Shown here in pieces: positions 30,001-38,062 of a stretch of DNA of 62,501 bases. Source of the DNA: a virus; IMG/VR virus record IMGVR_UViG_3300027741_000064, positions 1 to 62,501 of that record; one strand, written 5' to 3'. Made by a program: the position numbers and the translations under genes. Under the pieces are notes generated by a model. That model was not told where the DNA came from, did no database searches, and saw only the letters and a list, made by a program, of their open reading frames with translations. The stretch's first letter is position 1, and every line of letters starts with the position of its first letter.

Positions 30001-33000
30001 CAGCGTGGATGTTTATGAATGGGTACAGAGTCCTGTGTCTCCAGACATGTGGGCATCCTACGTGGCCAACCAGCAGGATTTCACGCAGTTTGGCATCAAC
30101 TATACTCCCACAGGCACGGTATACAACAGCAGCGATCCTGCCTATACGCAGGTCACTGCTTATAATGCCAACGGCGTGTCGCAGTCGCTGTATTATTTCT
30201 GGGTAGCTGGTGCTATAACCCTGCCGTTGCCTGCCGGACGTAGCGTGACCACCGTTCAGATCAGCAAGCTGTTGACCAATCCTAATGCCTATGGCCTACC
30301 TTGGTACGCAGCAATAGACGCACGTACCATCGTAGTCAGCGGCATTGGGCGTTATCTCAGCGGCACGGACACTGTGCTGAGCTTGCTCTACACGCATAAA
30401 ACGAACCAACAGATAGATTACAAGCAGTATGATCTAGTACGAGCCAAAGATCCAGACAGCATACCAGAAGACTTCTTCTGGCTCAAGCTCAAGGACAGCC
30501 TCACTGGCAAGGATGGTCAAGACGAGAACGTTCCTGATCCCTATCTCAGCGACATCATGCGTAACGGTACTTTGATAAGGCCGCGCCAGAGTTGGTTCAA
30601 ATACCGTGTCATTGCTGCTGAGACATATGTTGCCGAAGCAAATAAGCTGCTTGGTACCATACTGCTAGTGCCAGACATCAATCGCGGTAGTTGGGTCAAT
30701 TACTTCTATCGGGTACAACCGCCGCCCAGTTCTGACTATAACGTGGGCACCCTAAGCAGCATGTATGCCCTGGGAGGCACCATACCATCTGGTAGCACCA
30801 TAACAGTGCTGGCTGGTCCAGATACACAGAACCTATGGAAGCAGTACCAGTATCAGTTCAATGACGGCAAGTATCTCTATACCGAGTTGGCTGTTCAGGC
30901 CTATAATACGCCAAATTATTGGTATTATGTGGATTGGTATCTGCCAAACAGCGGAGTGACCAGCACAACGGTGGTCAATTATACCGTGCCAACTGATGCT
31001 GATCGCACAGCCTATCAAGGTGTCAACGGGCTATTGATCAAGGTGCTCAATCGAGGCGATGGTTATTGGGCAATCTACGAATGGATTGGCACTGCTGCCA
31101 CAGGCAGCTGGGTCACTGTGGGTTATCAGAATGGCACCATACAGATCAGTACCGGAGTCTATGATGGTAGCATCAACACCATGCTGTTTGGTACCACACC
31201 GTTTGACAGCACAGGATTTGACATATTCCCGCATGTGGAATTTGGCAACATCATAGATGGTCTGCGCTACGCCATATTCAATAACCCAAATCCCGCAGTT
31301 CCCGGTGAGAGCGTTTATCTAAACCAGCTGTTCTTTGCCATGATCGATTATGTTTTGGTTGAGCAAGGTTTTGTTGATTGGCTGTTCAAGACCAGCTTCA
31401 TCTATCTCAGAGGTTTCAACATACCTCTGACAACCAGCCAGTTGTATCAGCCTGATTATGGTGAGGCGCTGCTGAGCTATCTCAATGAAGTCAAGCCGTA
31501 CCATGCCAAGATCAGGCAGTTCGTGAACAGTCGCTCATGGACTGACAATGCGCTGATCAGCACCACTGACTTTGACAACCCAAGCAATGCTAGCGTGACT
31601 ACCAACATCGCTTACAGCAGTGCTGCATGGGAACAGAATTATCTTACCAATCCTGAGCTGATCAGGACCCTGAAGATAAAGATGCTGTTTGATAGAGTGT
31701 CGTCTGTGGCCAGAGGCTGGGACCGAACAAGTTGGTCAAGCTATGGCTGGGATGCTACCAGCGTGCCAAGCCAAGGCGCATTCCACAGGATACAAACATA
31801 TTACGCTCCAACTGCTGACATGATACGCAAGGATGATCCTGCGCTGATACCAGGAGCTGATTTCCGTGGCATCATAATGGATGCTCTTGGCTTTACCTTC
31901 GCACCAGGATGGCAGCTTACACCCTGGGACAGCCCAACTGGCTGGGATGCCGGCGAGGATGCGTTCACTGCCTATCACGATATATTGGTGCAGGGCGGTA
32001 TCGCACCAGAATACGACAAGTATTTTGGCACTGGTAACAGGAAGGTTTTCACCCTGAGCCGCATACCTCAGGATCCTGCACATGTGGTGGTATGGGCTGA
32101 CAGCATGCTGGCGCAATACGGGGTTGATTGGGTAATACCAAATAGCGTCAGTGGCCTCCAGCTAGTGTCAGCTGGACAGGATTACCAGATCGGAGATCAG
32201 CTGTATTTGGAATTCTCACCCGTGGTTGCTCCCACGAACATAACCGTGACAGGGATAGATGACCAAGGAGGCATAACCGCATGGACCATCAACAGCAGCG
32301 GTAGTTACGATATATTCACTGGCCAGGCCATACCGGTTGCCTATCAACCCTACAGCATGGGCGCAGGATCTGGTGCTAGCTTCTCAGCTGTATGGTCTGG
32401 TAATACCTTGGTGTTTTATACTGCGCCTAGCAGCAATGCTTCACCTAATGTATTTGTGCTCTACGTTGGCACTACCTTCCTACCAGCACCAACTGGTCCA
32501 TTGGACATTGTCAATGATGGCAACAACTTCATAGAGCCATATGTGCAGTCTGATCATCCCGAGGAACTATATACGACCAAGCTGCCATGGGGTATGAGGA
32601 TAGACACTTATCAACAGCCAGTTGGCGGATCACCTCTGATATACATGCGAATATATCAGTTGGATGGCAAGAGAGATCATTTCCCACTGGGCATCGCACC
32701 CATGGATCAATCTGCTGTGATAGCGCAGATCGATGGCAAGATGCTGACATACGGTCTTGAAAATGACTATGTGATCAACTGGACCACTAACACCATGGTG
32801 TTCTTGGAAGCGCCAACTGGTGTTAGCCTACAGATTTTGACCATTGGTGTTGGTGGTTCAGGAACAGGCATCGTCAGTCCCAAGGTGGTATCATATGGCA
32901 TCGGTTACCAGCCGGGTGATGTGGTATACCTTGCCGGCGGCGTTACGGTAAACAATGATGCTGCCAGCGTTCAGGTAACGGCTGTGCGTGCTGCTCACAT

Positions 33001-35140
33001 AACCATAGTATCTGGCGGTGCAGGTTATGTGCTGGGAGACGTCTTGGTGTTGCAGCCAGACAGCGACACCAGCGCTATATCATCGCTGGAGCTCACAGTG
33101 ACCAACGTGATAACTTCTACAGGTACCATAATATCGGCATCCATCACTCAGTCTGGTGCGTACAAGTATCTGCCAGCAGACACAGTGTTCCTCACCAATG
33201 GAAAAGGAACTGGAGCTGAGATCACAGTAGATTGGGGAGTGCGGAGCGTGATCGCTGCTTCTCAGGGTACCTATAGCCTCAAGCCAGATCAACCTATCGC
33301 ACAATCCACCAGCTCTGGTTATGGCCTTGGTGCCACATTTGATGTGCTTTGGAGCGCAGTCAAGTCTACCAACACATACACTGCCTCAGGTACACAAAAT
33401 CAATTTGTCATAGATGTTGCTCCCATCAACAACGATGCCAACCTTCTGTTGGTAACCAGCAATGGTCAGGTACTCAATGCCAGCAACAGTGACATCACAG
33501 TCAATGGCAAGATAGTGACCATCACACCAACACCCACGGCAGGATCTACGGTGAGCATAACCGTGTTCAGCACTGCAAACTACAGCGTGGTGAACGATCA
33601 AGAGATAGTGATACAATATCAAATCTACAGCTATGCGTTGAATGAACCACCAGCCAGCACCCTGCCACCCTATCTCAGCACCACCGTAGCCTACGATGGT
33701 TATTATCTGCGAGGTCCGCAGATGGATGTCTACAGTGCCAGTGGCTATAACAACAGCTTCCCGGTTAGCTTTGTGCCTCCTGATCCTGCCAATCTGTTGG
33801 TATACGTACAGGATTATCTACAGACCTACAATGTTGACTACGTGATCTCTGGCAACAATGTGCTGTTTAATAACATACCTATAGCCAACGAAGTGATAGC
33901 TATGGTGGTGGTTGATCCGCTCTACGGATACAATTACCTCATAGGGAACCAAAGGATAGATTTGGTTTATGACCCACCTGTGAGTTGGAACCAAGGCTAT
34001 TGGGACAACTATTTTGGATGGGATAGTGAGTATCAGAATCCCACTGCAGGCAGCATCGTCAAGGTAATCACCTACAGCGAAGATGTCAGTTATCAGTTCA
34101 GGACACAGACTGAGCATGGTCCTTGCTATCCAAATGTTCCGGGTAACACACCTGGTACCTATGTGCTGATAACTCCGCCATATGACGACAGCACTCTCAT
34201 GGTATGGCTCTATGATATCATGCAGACTCTGTTGTATGACTATTCCGTGATTACCGTAGATGCCATCCCAGGCTGGGGCATCACTCCGTGGCAGACCTAT
34301 GGTTGGCAAACAGAATACCGTGGTGACAAAGCTGTGGTGTTTGCTCCTGGCAAGGCTGTGCTGCCTGGTGATGCTATCAGCATGCAATACATGACCGCTC
34401 TGCCTGAACGTTTGCCAATAGCCTGGCGCACCATAACTACCGGTGATCAGACTACCAGCACAGTGATCAGCGATGCCAACAAGACCATATTGCTATCCAC
34501 TGTATACTCTTACAGCACCAGCATTGAAGTCTTGGATGCCAGCGTGCTTGACCAACCCACTGACACTCAGCCTGGAACCATCTGGATAGGAGATGAGAGG
34601 ATCAACTACTGGATGGTAGAACCTGCACCAGTTACGGCCGCATCAAACCGTGCGTTCTTGACACAGCTGATACGCGGCACCTATAACACTCCTAGTGGCA
34701 ATGTCTCAGTGGGATATGACACCATATTCTATGATGGCAACGGCACGCAGACTTATTTCCCCACAGCTAGTGGCACCCTACCTCCCGGAGGCAACGTGGC
34801 AGTGTTCGTGGGCAACCAGATACAGGTCGACTCTGCCATCAACTCCAATGTTGGTACATATATCATAGCAGAGAATCCTCAGGGCCAGCGCCCCGGTACC
34901 TATGTGGTCTTTGCTAAGCCACCTGCGGTAGGATGGAGGAACGTGCGACTGAGCAGTCCTCGATCAGAGGTACCTGTGACCAGCCAGATCAGCCATGTGC
35001 AGGGCAGCACGGTTTTAGCTGCTGGCGCCGCAGAGACCATACCTGGTGGTTATCAATGGATAGCTGCTCCTAACGGGCTGCAGTATGCCTCCTCAAGCCT
35101 AGCTAGATTCCTCTTAGAACACAGCGGAACACGCACATAA
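24035..35140 (+). CDS. Giant baseplate/tail structural protein (gp7 position)
   Basis: One open frame of 3701 residues directly after gp6, where T4 has wedge gene 7 (1032 residues). I see no frameshift. It is rich in Tyr, Asn, Thr, Gly and Trp and looks beta-structured. Recurring modules include: (a) Trp-Asp clusters at about residues 224, 2560-2580, 2630, 3320 and 3415 (GWDTQGWDGD type); (b) GxxYxxGDxLxL units at about 2713, 2955 and 2996; (c) fibre-type strands ending in DY-V at about 556, 2671, 3124, 3244 and 3376. The N-terminal 150 residues look globular. A gp7-like core enlarged with fibre modules is the best guess. Confidence 0.6.
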   Translation: MVEKRRVISLLPAVNQTDTLTKFFSATVDHLFQPESVEFLSGYIGSKPPYYNAKTDFYVGEPTKSRQDYQLPVSAISANTYSGKVTNIMFYHDFVNSLLFQGAVTANQTRLFEQVYYSWSPPIDPDKLINFTKYYWVPVGPAPILLLNPTNLRQDAVGKPHYTYQGAYQLTGTSEIKVGSLVFSTGLVVTPTSDATGSINGTAYIINNVGRSIQLLTLDGFVDPNWDTRGWDTQGWDGDASIYVKDYTTIGRGPNPSNQWSINNRWFHEDVLLVSGTGTFPPYQTRAARPIIEFDYDLQLYNSGNRGRPSVTLIASDIADVMGTIVGQTSYTINGLELRDGYTLLVTGDADPLVNNRVYQVGGLSTLGVITLTQVGGAPAYGDAILVRYGTVAATQTISYTAPVQYWYDGTAWKRAQQRVPSVAPLFNLYDQYGNALDDPSVYSSSTFAGNSIFTYALDQYAVIDTELGIQIKLDQFGDYVFNNTLVTDTYTYVSDGSVVAIPGFAYYRNNASVAQYNNAWYRSPVPSRQYIVNDFTVNLPTAQFTIDQVPDPHPGPLPSIYVYLIYGGSSHLLVNDVDYTVSANVVTLTVPALSGQRVLVRSWNGTAAPINTVGYYELPLNLTANPDNEQVGNVGYSQFLQQFSSIIGNQPGLIGNALGNNNWRDTSKIRGLGLSILQHKAPMIKPMILSSGNITVGINTVMNHTEPMQAMQYAQNQYVRFYNRFIQSLYTLSANGFTANQQPSEWVSAALRQINLGKTPASPWANSGPDGPKAGYTYLRSTAPTWVPPTGTRLGITKAYIPTVYIQGLDLWIQCHDGARFVMAKDGLPLGSISYGLTSTSDPLLLTDPVAGAWLQFELDLFNNMPDAYSDSQAIMAFDITAYTPGRWRQGNYTRSEFLQVTYPIFDRWVITYQADYRANTTYDVNDPFTWNYSNLRDSDGGLVPGYWQGIYRWYYDTDRPHLAPWEMLGFSQQPPWWTEEYGPAPYTRGNTYMWSDLAAGRIRQGPRAGIYLPGVRPGLLSCIPVDAQGKLLPPTEAGCVVGLPSVAQAAAPWVYGDGSPVESVWIYSNEYTFVTAQYSYLMKPAQFIEYNWDTLRQQTVFADQPTAQTIYIDTDNRRPNNQLYVHRENPSAIGGNLNIPNESTLSYYGSGGVQHWITEYIVGQNLNVTQYFGSIVRGTVAQLAHQAGGFVTSNLYLTVDSFGQIGYTSQIIPSENVKTYLYKSASIRESYYSGVILTQVKDGWRVVGYDAIDQFFTIIPSNKYGSKTTIVVGNDRVYWYKVGVTAAQQISYGTVFNTKQEVFDFLISLQRYQEFQGFMFDQYNSDGNTTLDWLQAGREFLLWSQGNWANGNFIALSPLAIQVKYVQPFGTVQFVNGVVGGTYPVIDKLGQRIDGQNLEVLRYDDTITITATGMQNIYGMRLFANTLESVLVLDNRTSFDDTVYDPLYNLYQPRLRLYAYRTNDWDGRVDAPGFFLYQAGADNQWTLVTNFEKTANDFTKYFNIDQPKNHETIDPVTGNAVIVSTELAAVDNQVISDLSKHQIGYQHRPYLANLLLEESTEFQFYQGFIKQKGTLKAFDAILRNQAIVPPGSHYDYYEEYALRTSRFGSTAINTGIDFIVPQNQYINDPQQIQVFGLQNNDREYNGIITLIPHDPLILVPPISYSSENDPLFPLRTTTVPNYTTDLPTAGYVLIGETTFTAANTAVLSTFWETQNIAGNPIVNGDTVWQFIDNKQTWNVWKFSTANVNIVNTTPSIVTGQPTVINCSGNVGLKTGDLVVLDGISNVTALQGSFYVGNIVGDGRSFTVPVNTFTVGAGGNITAYKSTRFSTTQQRNRYPPLNGWQPGDISYVDVTDYGINGWTVYQYLNNSWIAIRAETYDVDASLMLQAKLYSESQGTVYTYPEYYDPAKGFIPSEARKNLDRISMYDPASYNTGNVDIINLDPMRAWGPEHIGETWWNLSSVRYLDYEISSNAYRWQNWGKIAPGTSVDVYEWVQSPVSPDMWASYVANQQDFTQFGINYTPTGTVYNSSDPAYTQVTAYNANGVSQSLYYFWVAGAITLPLPAGRSVTTVQISKLLTNPNAYGLPWYAAIDARTIVVSGIGRYLSGTDTVLSLLYTHKTNQQIDYKQYDLVRAKDPDSIPEDFFWLKLKDSLTGKDGQDENVPDPYLSDIMRNGTLIRPRQSWFKYRVIAAETYVAEANKLLGTILLVPDINRGSWVNYFYRVQPPPSSDYNVGTLSSMYALGGTIPSGSTITVLAGPDTQNLWKQYQYQFNDGKYLYTELAVQAYNTPNYWYYVDWYLPNSGVTSTTVVNYTVPTDADRTAYQGVNGLLIKVLNRGDGYWAIYEWIGTAATGSWVTVGYQNGTIQISTGVYDGSINTMLFGTTPFDSTGFDIFPHVEFGNIIDGLRYAIFNNPNPAVPGESVYLNQLFFAMIDYVLVEQGFVDWLFKTSFIYLRGFNIPLTTSQLYQPDYGEALLSYLNEVKPYHAKIRQFVNSRSWTDNALISTTDFDNPSNASVTTNIAYSSAAWEQNYLTNPELIRTLKIKMLFDRVSSVARGWDRTSWSSYGWDATSVPSQGAFHRIQTYYAPTADMIRKDDPALIPGADFRGIIMDALGFTFAPGWQLTPWDSPTGWDAGEDAFTAYHDILVQGGIAPEYDKYFGTGNRKVFTLSRIPQDPAHVVVWADSMLAQYGVDWVIPNSVSGLQLVSAGQDYQIGDQLYLEFSPVVAPTNITVTGIDDQGGITAWTINSSGSYDIFTGQAIPVAYQPYSMGAGSGASFSAVWSGNTLVFYTAPSSNASPNVFVLYVGTTFLPAPTGPLDIVNDGNNFIEPYVQSDHPEELYTTKLPWGMRIDTYQQPVGGSPLIYMRIYQLDGKRDHFPLGIAPMDQSAVIAQIDGKMLTYGLENDYVINWTTNTMVFLEAPTGVSLQILTIGVGGSGTGIVSPKVVSYGIGYQPGDVVYLAGGVTVNNDAASVQVTAVRAAHITIVSGGAGYVLGDVLVLQPDSDTSAISSLELTVTNVITSTGTIISASITQSGAYKYLPADTVFLTNGKGTGAEITVDWGVRSVIAASQGTYSLKPDQPIAQSTSSGYGLGATFDVLWSAVKSTNTYTASGTQNQFVIDVAPINNDANLLLVTSNGQVLNASNSDITVNGKIVTITPTPTAGSTVSITVFSTANYSVVNDQEIVIQYQIYSYALNEPPASTLPPYLSTTVAYDGYYLRGPQMDVYSASGYNNSFPVSFVPPDPANLLVYVQDYLQTYNVDYVISGNNVLFNNIPIANEVIAMVVVDPLYGYNYLIGNQRIDLVYDPPVSWNQGYWDNYFGWDSEYQNPTAGSIVKVITYSEDVSYQFRTQTEHGPCYPNVPGNTPGTYVLITPPYDDSTLMVWLYDIMQTLLYDYSVITVDAIPGWGITPWQTYGWQTEYRGDKAVVFAPGKAVLPGDAISMQYMTALPERLPIAWRTITTGDQTTSTVISDANKTILLSTVYSYSTSIEVLDASVLDQPTDTQPGTIWIGDERINYWMVEPAPVTAASNRAFLTQLIRGTYNTPSGNVSVGYDTIFYDGNGTQTYFPTASGTLPPGGNVAVFVGNQIQVDSAINSNVGTYIIAENPQGQRPGTYVVFAKPPAVGWRNVRLSSPRSEVPVTSQISHVQGSTVLAAGAAETIPGGYQWIAAPNGLQYASSSLARFLLEHSGTRT

Positions 35141-35143
35141 ATA
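35136..35143 (+). promoter_or_regulatory. Late promoter (CATAAATA) inside end of giant gene
   Basis: CATAAATA overlaps the stop of the giant gene. By T4 geometry, transcription would begin at or next to the A of the ATG at 35149, so either the 44-residue frame is leaderless or it acts as the leader of the gene at 35287. Confidence 0.6.
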
Positions 35144-35148
35144 ACACC

Positions 35149-35283
35149 ATGACTGATGAAAACACACGCGATAAACAACAAGAAATCACACAGCCAGACG
35201 AGGATGGAACCGTGATGGTATATGGTTTCCTTCAGATTAAAGATGCCAAGACTGGTGAAGTCTTGATAAGCACGAGGTCGTAA
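35149..35283 (+). CDS. 44-residue protein, short relative of the next gene's N-terminus
   Basis: A short frame of 44 residues (begins MTDENTRDKQQEI). Its second half (GFLQIKDAKTGEVLISTRS) mirrors residues 13-31 of the following protein (GHIVIRDYVTGEVLVDKSN). This shared beta-hairpin pattern supports real coding and a common origin. There is no ribosome site. The gene begins at the predicted transcription start. It may be a small virion component or a leftover duplicate. Confidence 0.5.
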   Translation: MTDENTRDKQQEITQPDEDGTVMVYGFLQIKDAKTGEVLISTRS

Positions 35284-35286
35284 CGC

Positions 35287-35883
35287 ATGCCGATGATTGA
35301 CCGCAGCGATCAATGGATCCAAGGACACATAGTAATACGCGATTACGTGACCGGGGAAGTTTTAGTCGATAAGTCTAATGCTATCAACTACGAGAACTTT
35401 TCCATCAGTCTAGCACGCACGATCGCTAACAGGCCAGACAGCTGGATACAGGAAATGGTGTTTGGTAATGGCGCTGCTCAGGTCAGCGAGATAGGAACCA
35501 TAACCTACCTGCCACCTAACGTGTTGGGGCAGACCGCGGAATTGTATAATCAGACTTATTATCAAGTGGTTGACGATCAGAGCCCGTTGGATCTGAATCC
35601 CACACAGAACTACATCAGCACTGCGCACATAGACGGAACCTACTACACAGACGTGATAGTTACCTGCCTCTTGGATCTGGGTCAACCTGCTGGACAAGAA
35701 GCATTTGACACTGCTACAAACATCGGTGGCACCTATGTTTTCAATGAACTTGGCCTAAAAGCTTACAGCGCCAACGGTCCAAACACTGGACGATTGCTAA
35801 CACATGTGGTATTCAGTCCAGTGCAAAAGAGTTTGAATAGGCAGATCCAGATAGTATATACTATAAGGATACAGACGGTATGA
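35287..35883 (+). CDS. Conserved virion structural protein
   Basis: A 198-residue protein with GAGG 9 bases before the ATG. It opens with a small beta domain (IVIRDYVTGEVLVDKSNAI), then an amphipathic stretch (ISLARTIANRP) and a long beta-rich part with NELGLKAYS near residue 158. This NELGL plus TGEVL pattern is common in large-myovirus baseplate-periphery proteins of unnamed function. It lies 3 bases after the 44-residue relative and before fibre-like genes, so I infer a role at the baseplate edge or as a fibre attachment protein. Confidence 0.55.
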   Translation: MPMIDRSDQWIQGHIVIRDYVTGEVLVDKSNAINYENFSISLARTIANRPDSWIQEMVFGNGAAQVSEIGTITYLPPNVLGQTAELYNQTYYQVVDDQSPLDLNPTQNYISTAHIDGTYYTDVIVTCLLDLGQPAGQEAFDTATNIGGTYVFNELGLKAYSANGPNTGRLLTHVVFSPVQKSLNRQIQIVYTIRIQTV

Positions 35884-35892
35884 TCTACGGTG

Positions 35893-35900
35893 CTAAATAT
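35893..35900 (+). promoter_or_regulatory. Possible late promoter variant (CTAAATAT)
   Basis: Second CTAAATAT in the window. The predicted start near 35906 gives a 21-base leader with AGGTG before the ATG at 35927. Confidence 0.4.
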
Positions 35901-35926
35901 GCTTACAATCATGGCAGGTGAACGAA

Positions 35927-36694
35927 ATGTCAGAGAACATTTATCAATTTAATGGTACGCTGTTGGTCAGCGTGCCGGATGGTGCGCTGAACACAAGCGC
36001 TGCACCAATCGCATTCCCGGGTAGAGGATACACTAGCTATGGTGCGCCAGTGCTGCAGAATACCCTGTGGACCATGCAGAACTTTGCTGGCACGGTAGCT
36101 CCAACTCCGCTGCTCCAGGGCGTGGAATGGTACAACAGCAACACCAACGAGCTGCAGGTATACACTGGCAGCACATGGTCAGTGCTGTTCAAGGACAATC
36201 AAGATAACATGCCAGCTGCCAATAACTCATACGATCTCGGATCAAGCAGCAAGAAGTTTGCTGCTGTATACGCAACCACTTTCAACGGCACTGCCACGCA
36301 GGCACTGTATGCTGACGTGGCAGAGCGCTACGCAGCTGATGCTGTGTTGGAAGTAGGTGATGTTGTTAGGCTTGGAGGAGAAGCTGAGATAACCCTGACC
36401 ACAGTTGACTGTGATACCAACGTGTTTGGTGTCATATCAGACAAGCCAGCCTACAAGATGAACAGCGACGCTGGTACAGATAAGACACATCCATATGTGG
36501 CACTGCTGGGACGTACTCCCTGCAAGGTAGTAGGGCGCACAGCCAAAGGTGATCGCTTGGTAGCCAGCAGCATCCCAGGTGTGGCACGCGCAGCAGATGG
36601 TGGTGAGGATCCTCACAGCATCGTTGGACGTGCGCTAGCAGCCAAAGAAACCGAAGAAGTTGGTTTGGTAGAGATAGTAATAGGACGAAGCTGA
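35927..36694 (+). CDS. Tail fibre-like protein with YADVAERY C-terminal domain
   Basis: The start at 35927 has AGGTG 7 bases upstream; an in-frame GTG 9 bases earlier is less likely. The protein is 255 residues. The N-terminal half contains VEWYNSNTNELQVYTGS, a fibre-type strand also related to the 663-1709 protein. Residues 95-120 (YDLGSSSKKFAAVY) lead into a C-terminal domain with ALYADVAERYAADAVLEVGD, VFGVIS and GRTPCKVVGRTAKGDRLVAS. That domain type ends many phage fibre proteins. It is probably a receptor-binding or fibre-tip component. Confidence 0.65.
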   Translation: MSENIYQFNGTLLVSVPDGALNTSAAPIAFPGRGYTSYGAPVLQNTLWTMQNFAGTVAPTPLLQGVEWYNSNTNELQVYTGSTWSVLFKDNQDNMPAANNSYDLGSSSKKFAAVYATTFNGTATQALYADVAERYAADAVLEVGDVVRLGGEAEITLTTVDCDTNVFGVISDKPAYKMNSDAGTDKTHPYVALLGRTPCKVVGRTAKGDRLVASSIPGVARAADGGEDPHSIVGRALAAKETEEVGLVEIVIGRS

Positions 36695-36695
36695 T

Positions 36696-37646
36696 ATGAC
36701 CTATGTCGCTGGTGGACTGATACAAGCAGCTGATTTTGACGGCTTCTCTGGACCTTTACCGCCCTCACAGGCCTATACCAGCCCATCAGCAGCAGCTGAT
36801 CACATGGCAGCGCTGATTGGCGTAGGCTATGGCGACAGAGGTTATGGTCAGACCAGCACCACTCTGCCAGCTGTGACAGCGGGACAGATAATCTCGGCTG
36901 CGACATGGAATAATCTCTTGAACACCATGGGAACCAGCAACACTCATCAAGGCAGTGGCTTAACCCTGCAGCCAACCGTTGCTACAGGCGGTAGGATCAT
37001 CGCACAGGATGGTAACAATGGCACTGTTAGCATAAGCTCTCTGATCAACACTCTGGACAGCAACAGGCTCAATGCCAATGTAACCGAAATGACGGTCAGC
37101 AGCGTGCTGATCAGCAGCACTAGCACACCATGGGGCGGCGTGATAAATCACGTTTTCACGGTTAATTTTGGCACCGAGGATGCGGCTAGGTACTTCTTCA
37201 ACAGCGGCGGACAGATAAGGTTAAGTGGCGCAAACGTTGGCGGCACCACCCCGGATGCGGCTAGCTGGGCATCACTGCTGAGCCAGATGGGAACCATCAA
37301 GTTTGGAGCTACTACCACTACCTACACCGGGTCTGGTGGTACTGTGGCCAGCATAGGTTACTATGGAATGACTGGCAGCAACCAACAGCTGTTCATACAC
37401 TATGGATCTGGCACGCACTATGCTGGTAATTATTATGCCATACAGGCCTATCGCAGCAGCTACACGGGAGCCAATGGCGGCAATGGCAGCCTTTTAACCT
37501 TCACTGCTACCTTCAACAACACATCGGGCTATTATTATCATGGTAGCACGGTCAATGGTACTACCACTAGCTACGTAGACCAATACAAGGCCACTGGTGT
37601 GCTGAGCATCCAGAATCCAAACTTCACGACCACAACACCCCTCTGA
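36696..37646 (+). CDS. Gly/Ser/Thr-rich tail fibre or adhesin-like protein
   Basis: A 316-residue protein starting one base after the previous stop. The first 100 residues contain a small helical region (TAGQIISAATWNNLLNTMG). The rest is low-charge and rich in Gly, Ser, Thr, Asn and Tyr, with YYHGSTVNGTTTSYVDQY near the end, typical of beta-sandwich fibre or adhesin domains. I recognise no family. The position after two fibre-like genes suggests a surface-exposed virion protein. Confidence 0.5.
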   Translation: MTYVAGGLIQAADFDGFSGPLPPSQAYTSPSAAADHMAALIGVGYGDRGYGQTSTTLPAVTAGQIISAATWNNLLNTMGTSNTHQGSGLTLQPTVATGGRIIAQDGNNGTVSISSLINTLDSNRLNANVTEMTVSSVLISSTSTPWGGVINHVFTVNFGTEDAARYFFNSGGQIRLSGANVGGTTPDAASWASLLSQMGTIKFGATTTTYTGSGGTVASIGYYGMTGSNQQLFIHYGSGTHYAGNYYAIQAYRSSYTGANGGNGSLLTFTATFNNTSGYYYHGSTVNGTTTSYVDQYKATGVLSIQNPNFTTTTPL

Positions 37647-37650
37647 TATC

Positions 37651-37679
37651 TTGACACTGTGAGCATTTGCAGCCACAAT
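37651..37679 (+). promoter_or_regulatory. Possible host-type promoter before accessory operon
   Basis: TTGACA (37651-37656), 17-base spacer, CACAAT (37674-37679). The -35 is perfect and the -10 is weak. It would separate the accessory operon from the fibre genes. Confidence 0.35.
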
Positions 37680-37695
37680 CGCTAGATAAGCGATT
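37677..37695. other. Stem-loop before accessory operon
   Basis: AATCGCT-AGATA-AGCGATT: a perfect 7-bp stem directly before the GGAG ribosome site of the gene at 37706. It has no T-tract, so it looks more like a leader or processing hairpin than a terminator. Confidence 0.45.
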
Positions 37696-37705
37696 GGAGA
37701 TCAGC

Positions 37706-38062
37706 ATGGATGAAAGACTAGAGAAAGCCCTGGAATTCAGCAGGTATCGTATCAGCCTTTTCAATCGCAAAGAAGACCTCAAACTGAGGCTCAAGAACAT
37801 GCTGCTTCATGCCACAGACGGTGGTATCTTCACCATTGATCAACAGCTCATCACCTTCGTAGAGATGTTGGTCAGCAAGGGTAGGATGCAGGCTGTGCTG
37901 CTTGATGACAACGGTAATCCGATTGAAATCGCTGATCTAGCTCAGTTTGCTGACGACATAATTGGCAAGTATTTTGAATCGACCAATCTCTATTATGCGG
38001 AATATGCCAAGCTTCGCAGTGCCCGCACGGTAAAGAGCATATACGAGTTCGTTGATGACTGA
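37706..38062 (+). CDS. Conserved T4-type phage protein of unknown function
   Basis: The start at 37706 is chosen for the GGAG 7 bases upstream; the longer frame from a TTG lacks a site. The protein is 118 residues and mostly helical. The pattern LEKALEFSRYRISLFNRKEDLKLR, GGIFTIDQQLITFVEMLV and KYFESTNLYYAEYAKLRSAR occurs in unnamed proteins of T4-like marine phages. It starts an unbroken chain of overlapping genes, overlapping the next by 8 bases. Confidence 0.6.
   Translation: MDERLEKALEFSRYRISLFNRKEDLKLRLKNMLLHATDGGIFTIDQQLITFVEMLVSKGRMQAVLLDDNGNPIEIADLAQFADDIIGKYFESTNLYYAEYAKLRSARTVKSIYEFVDD

Noticed and set aside
36432-36975. Minus-strand frames opposite fibre genes
   Set aside because: No ribosome sites, and Cys/His-rich compositions typical of antisense shadows.
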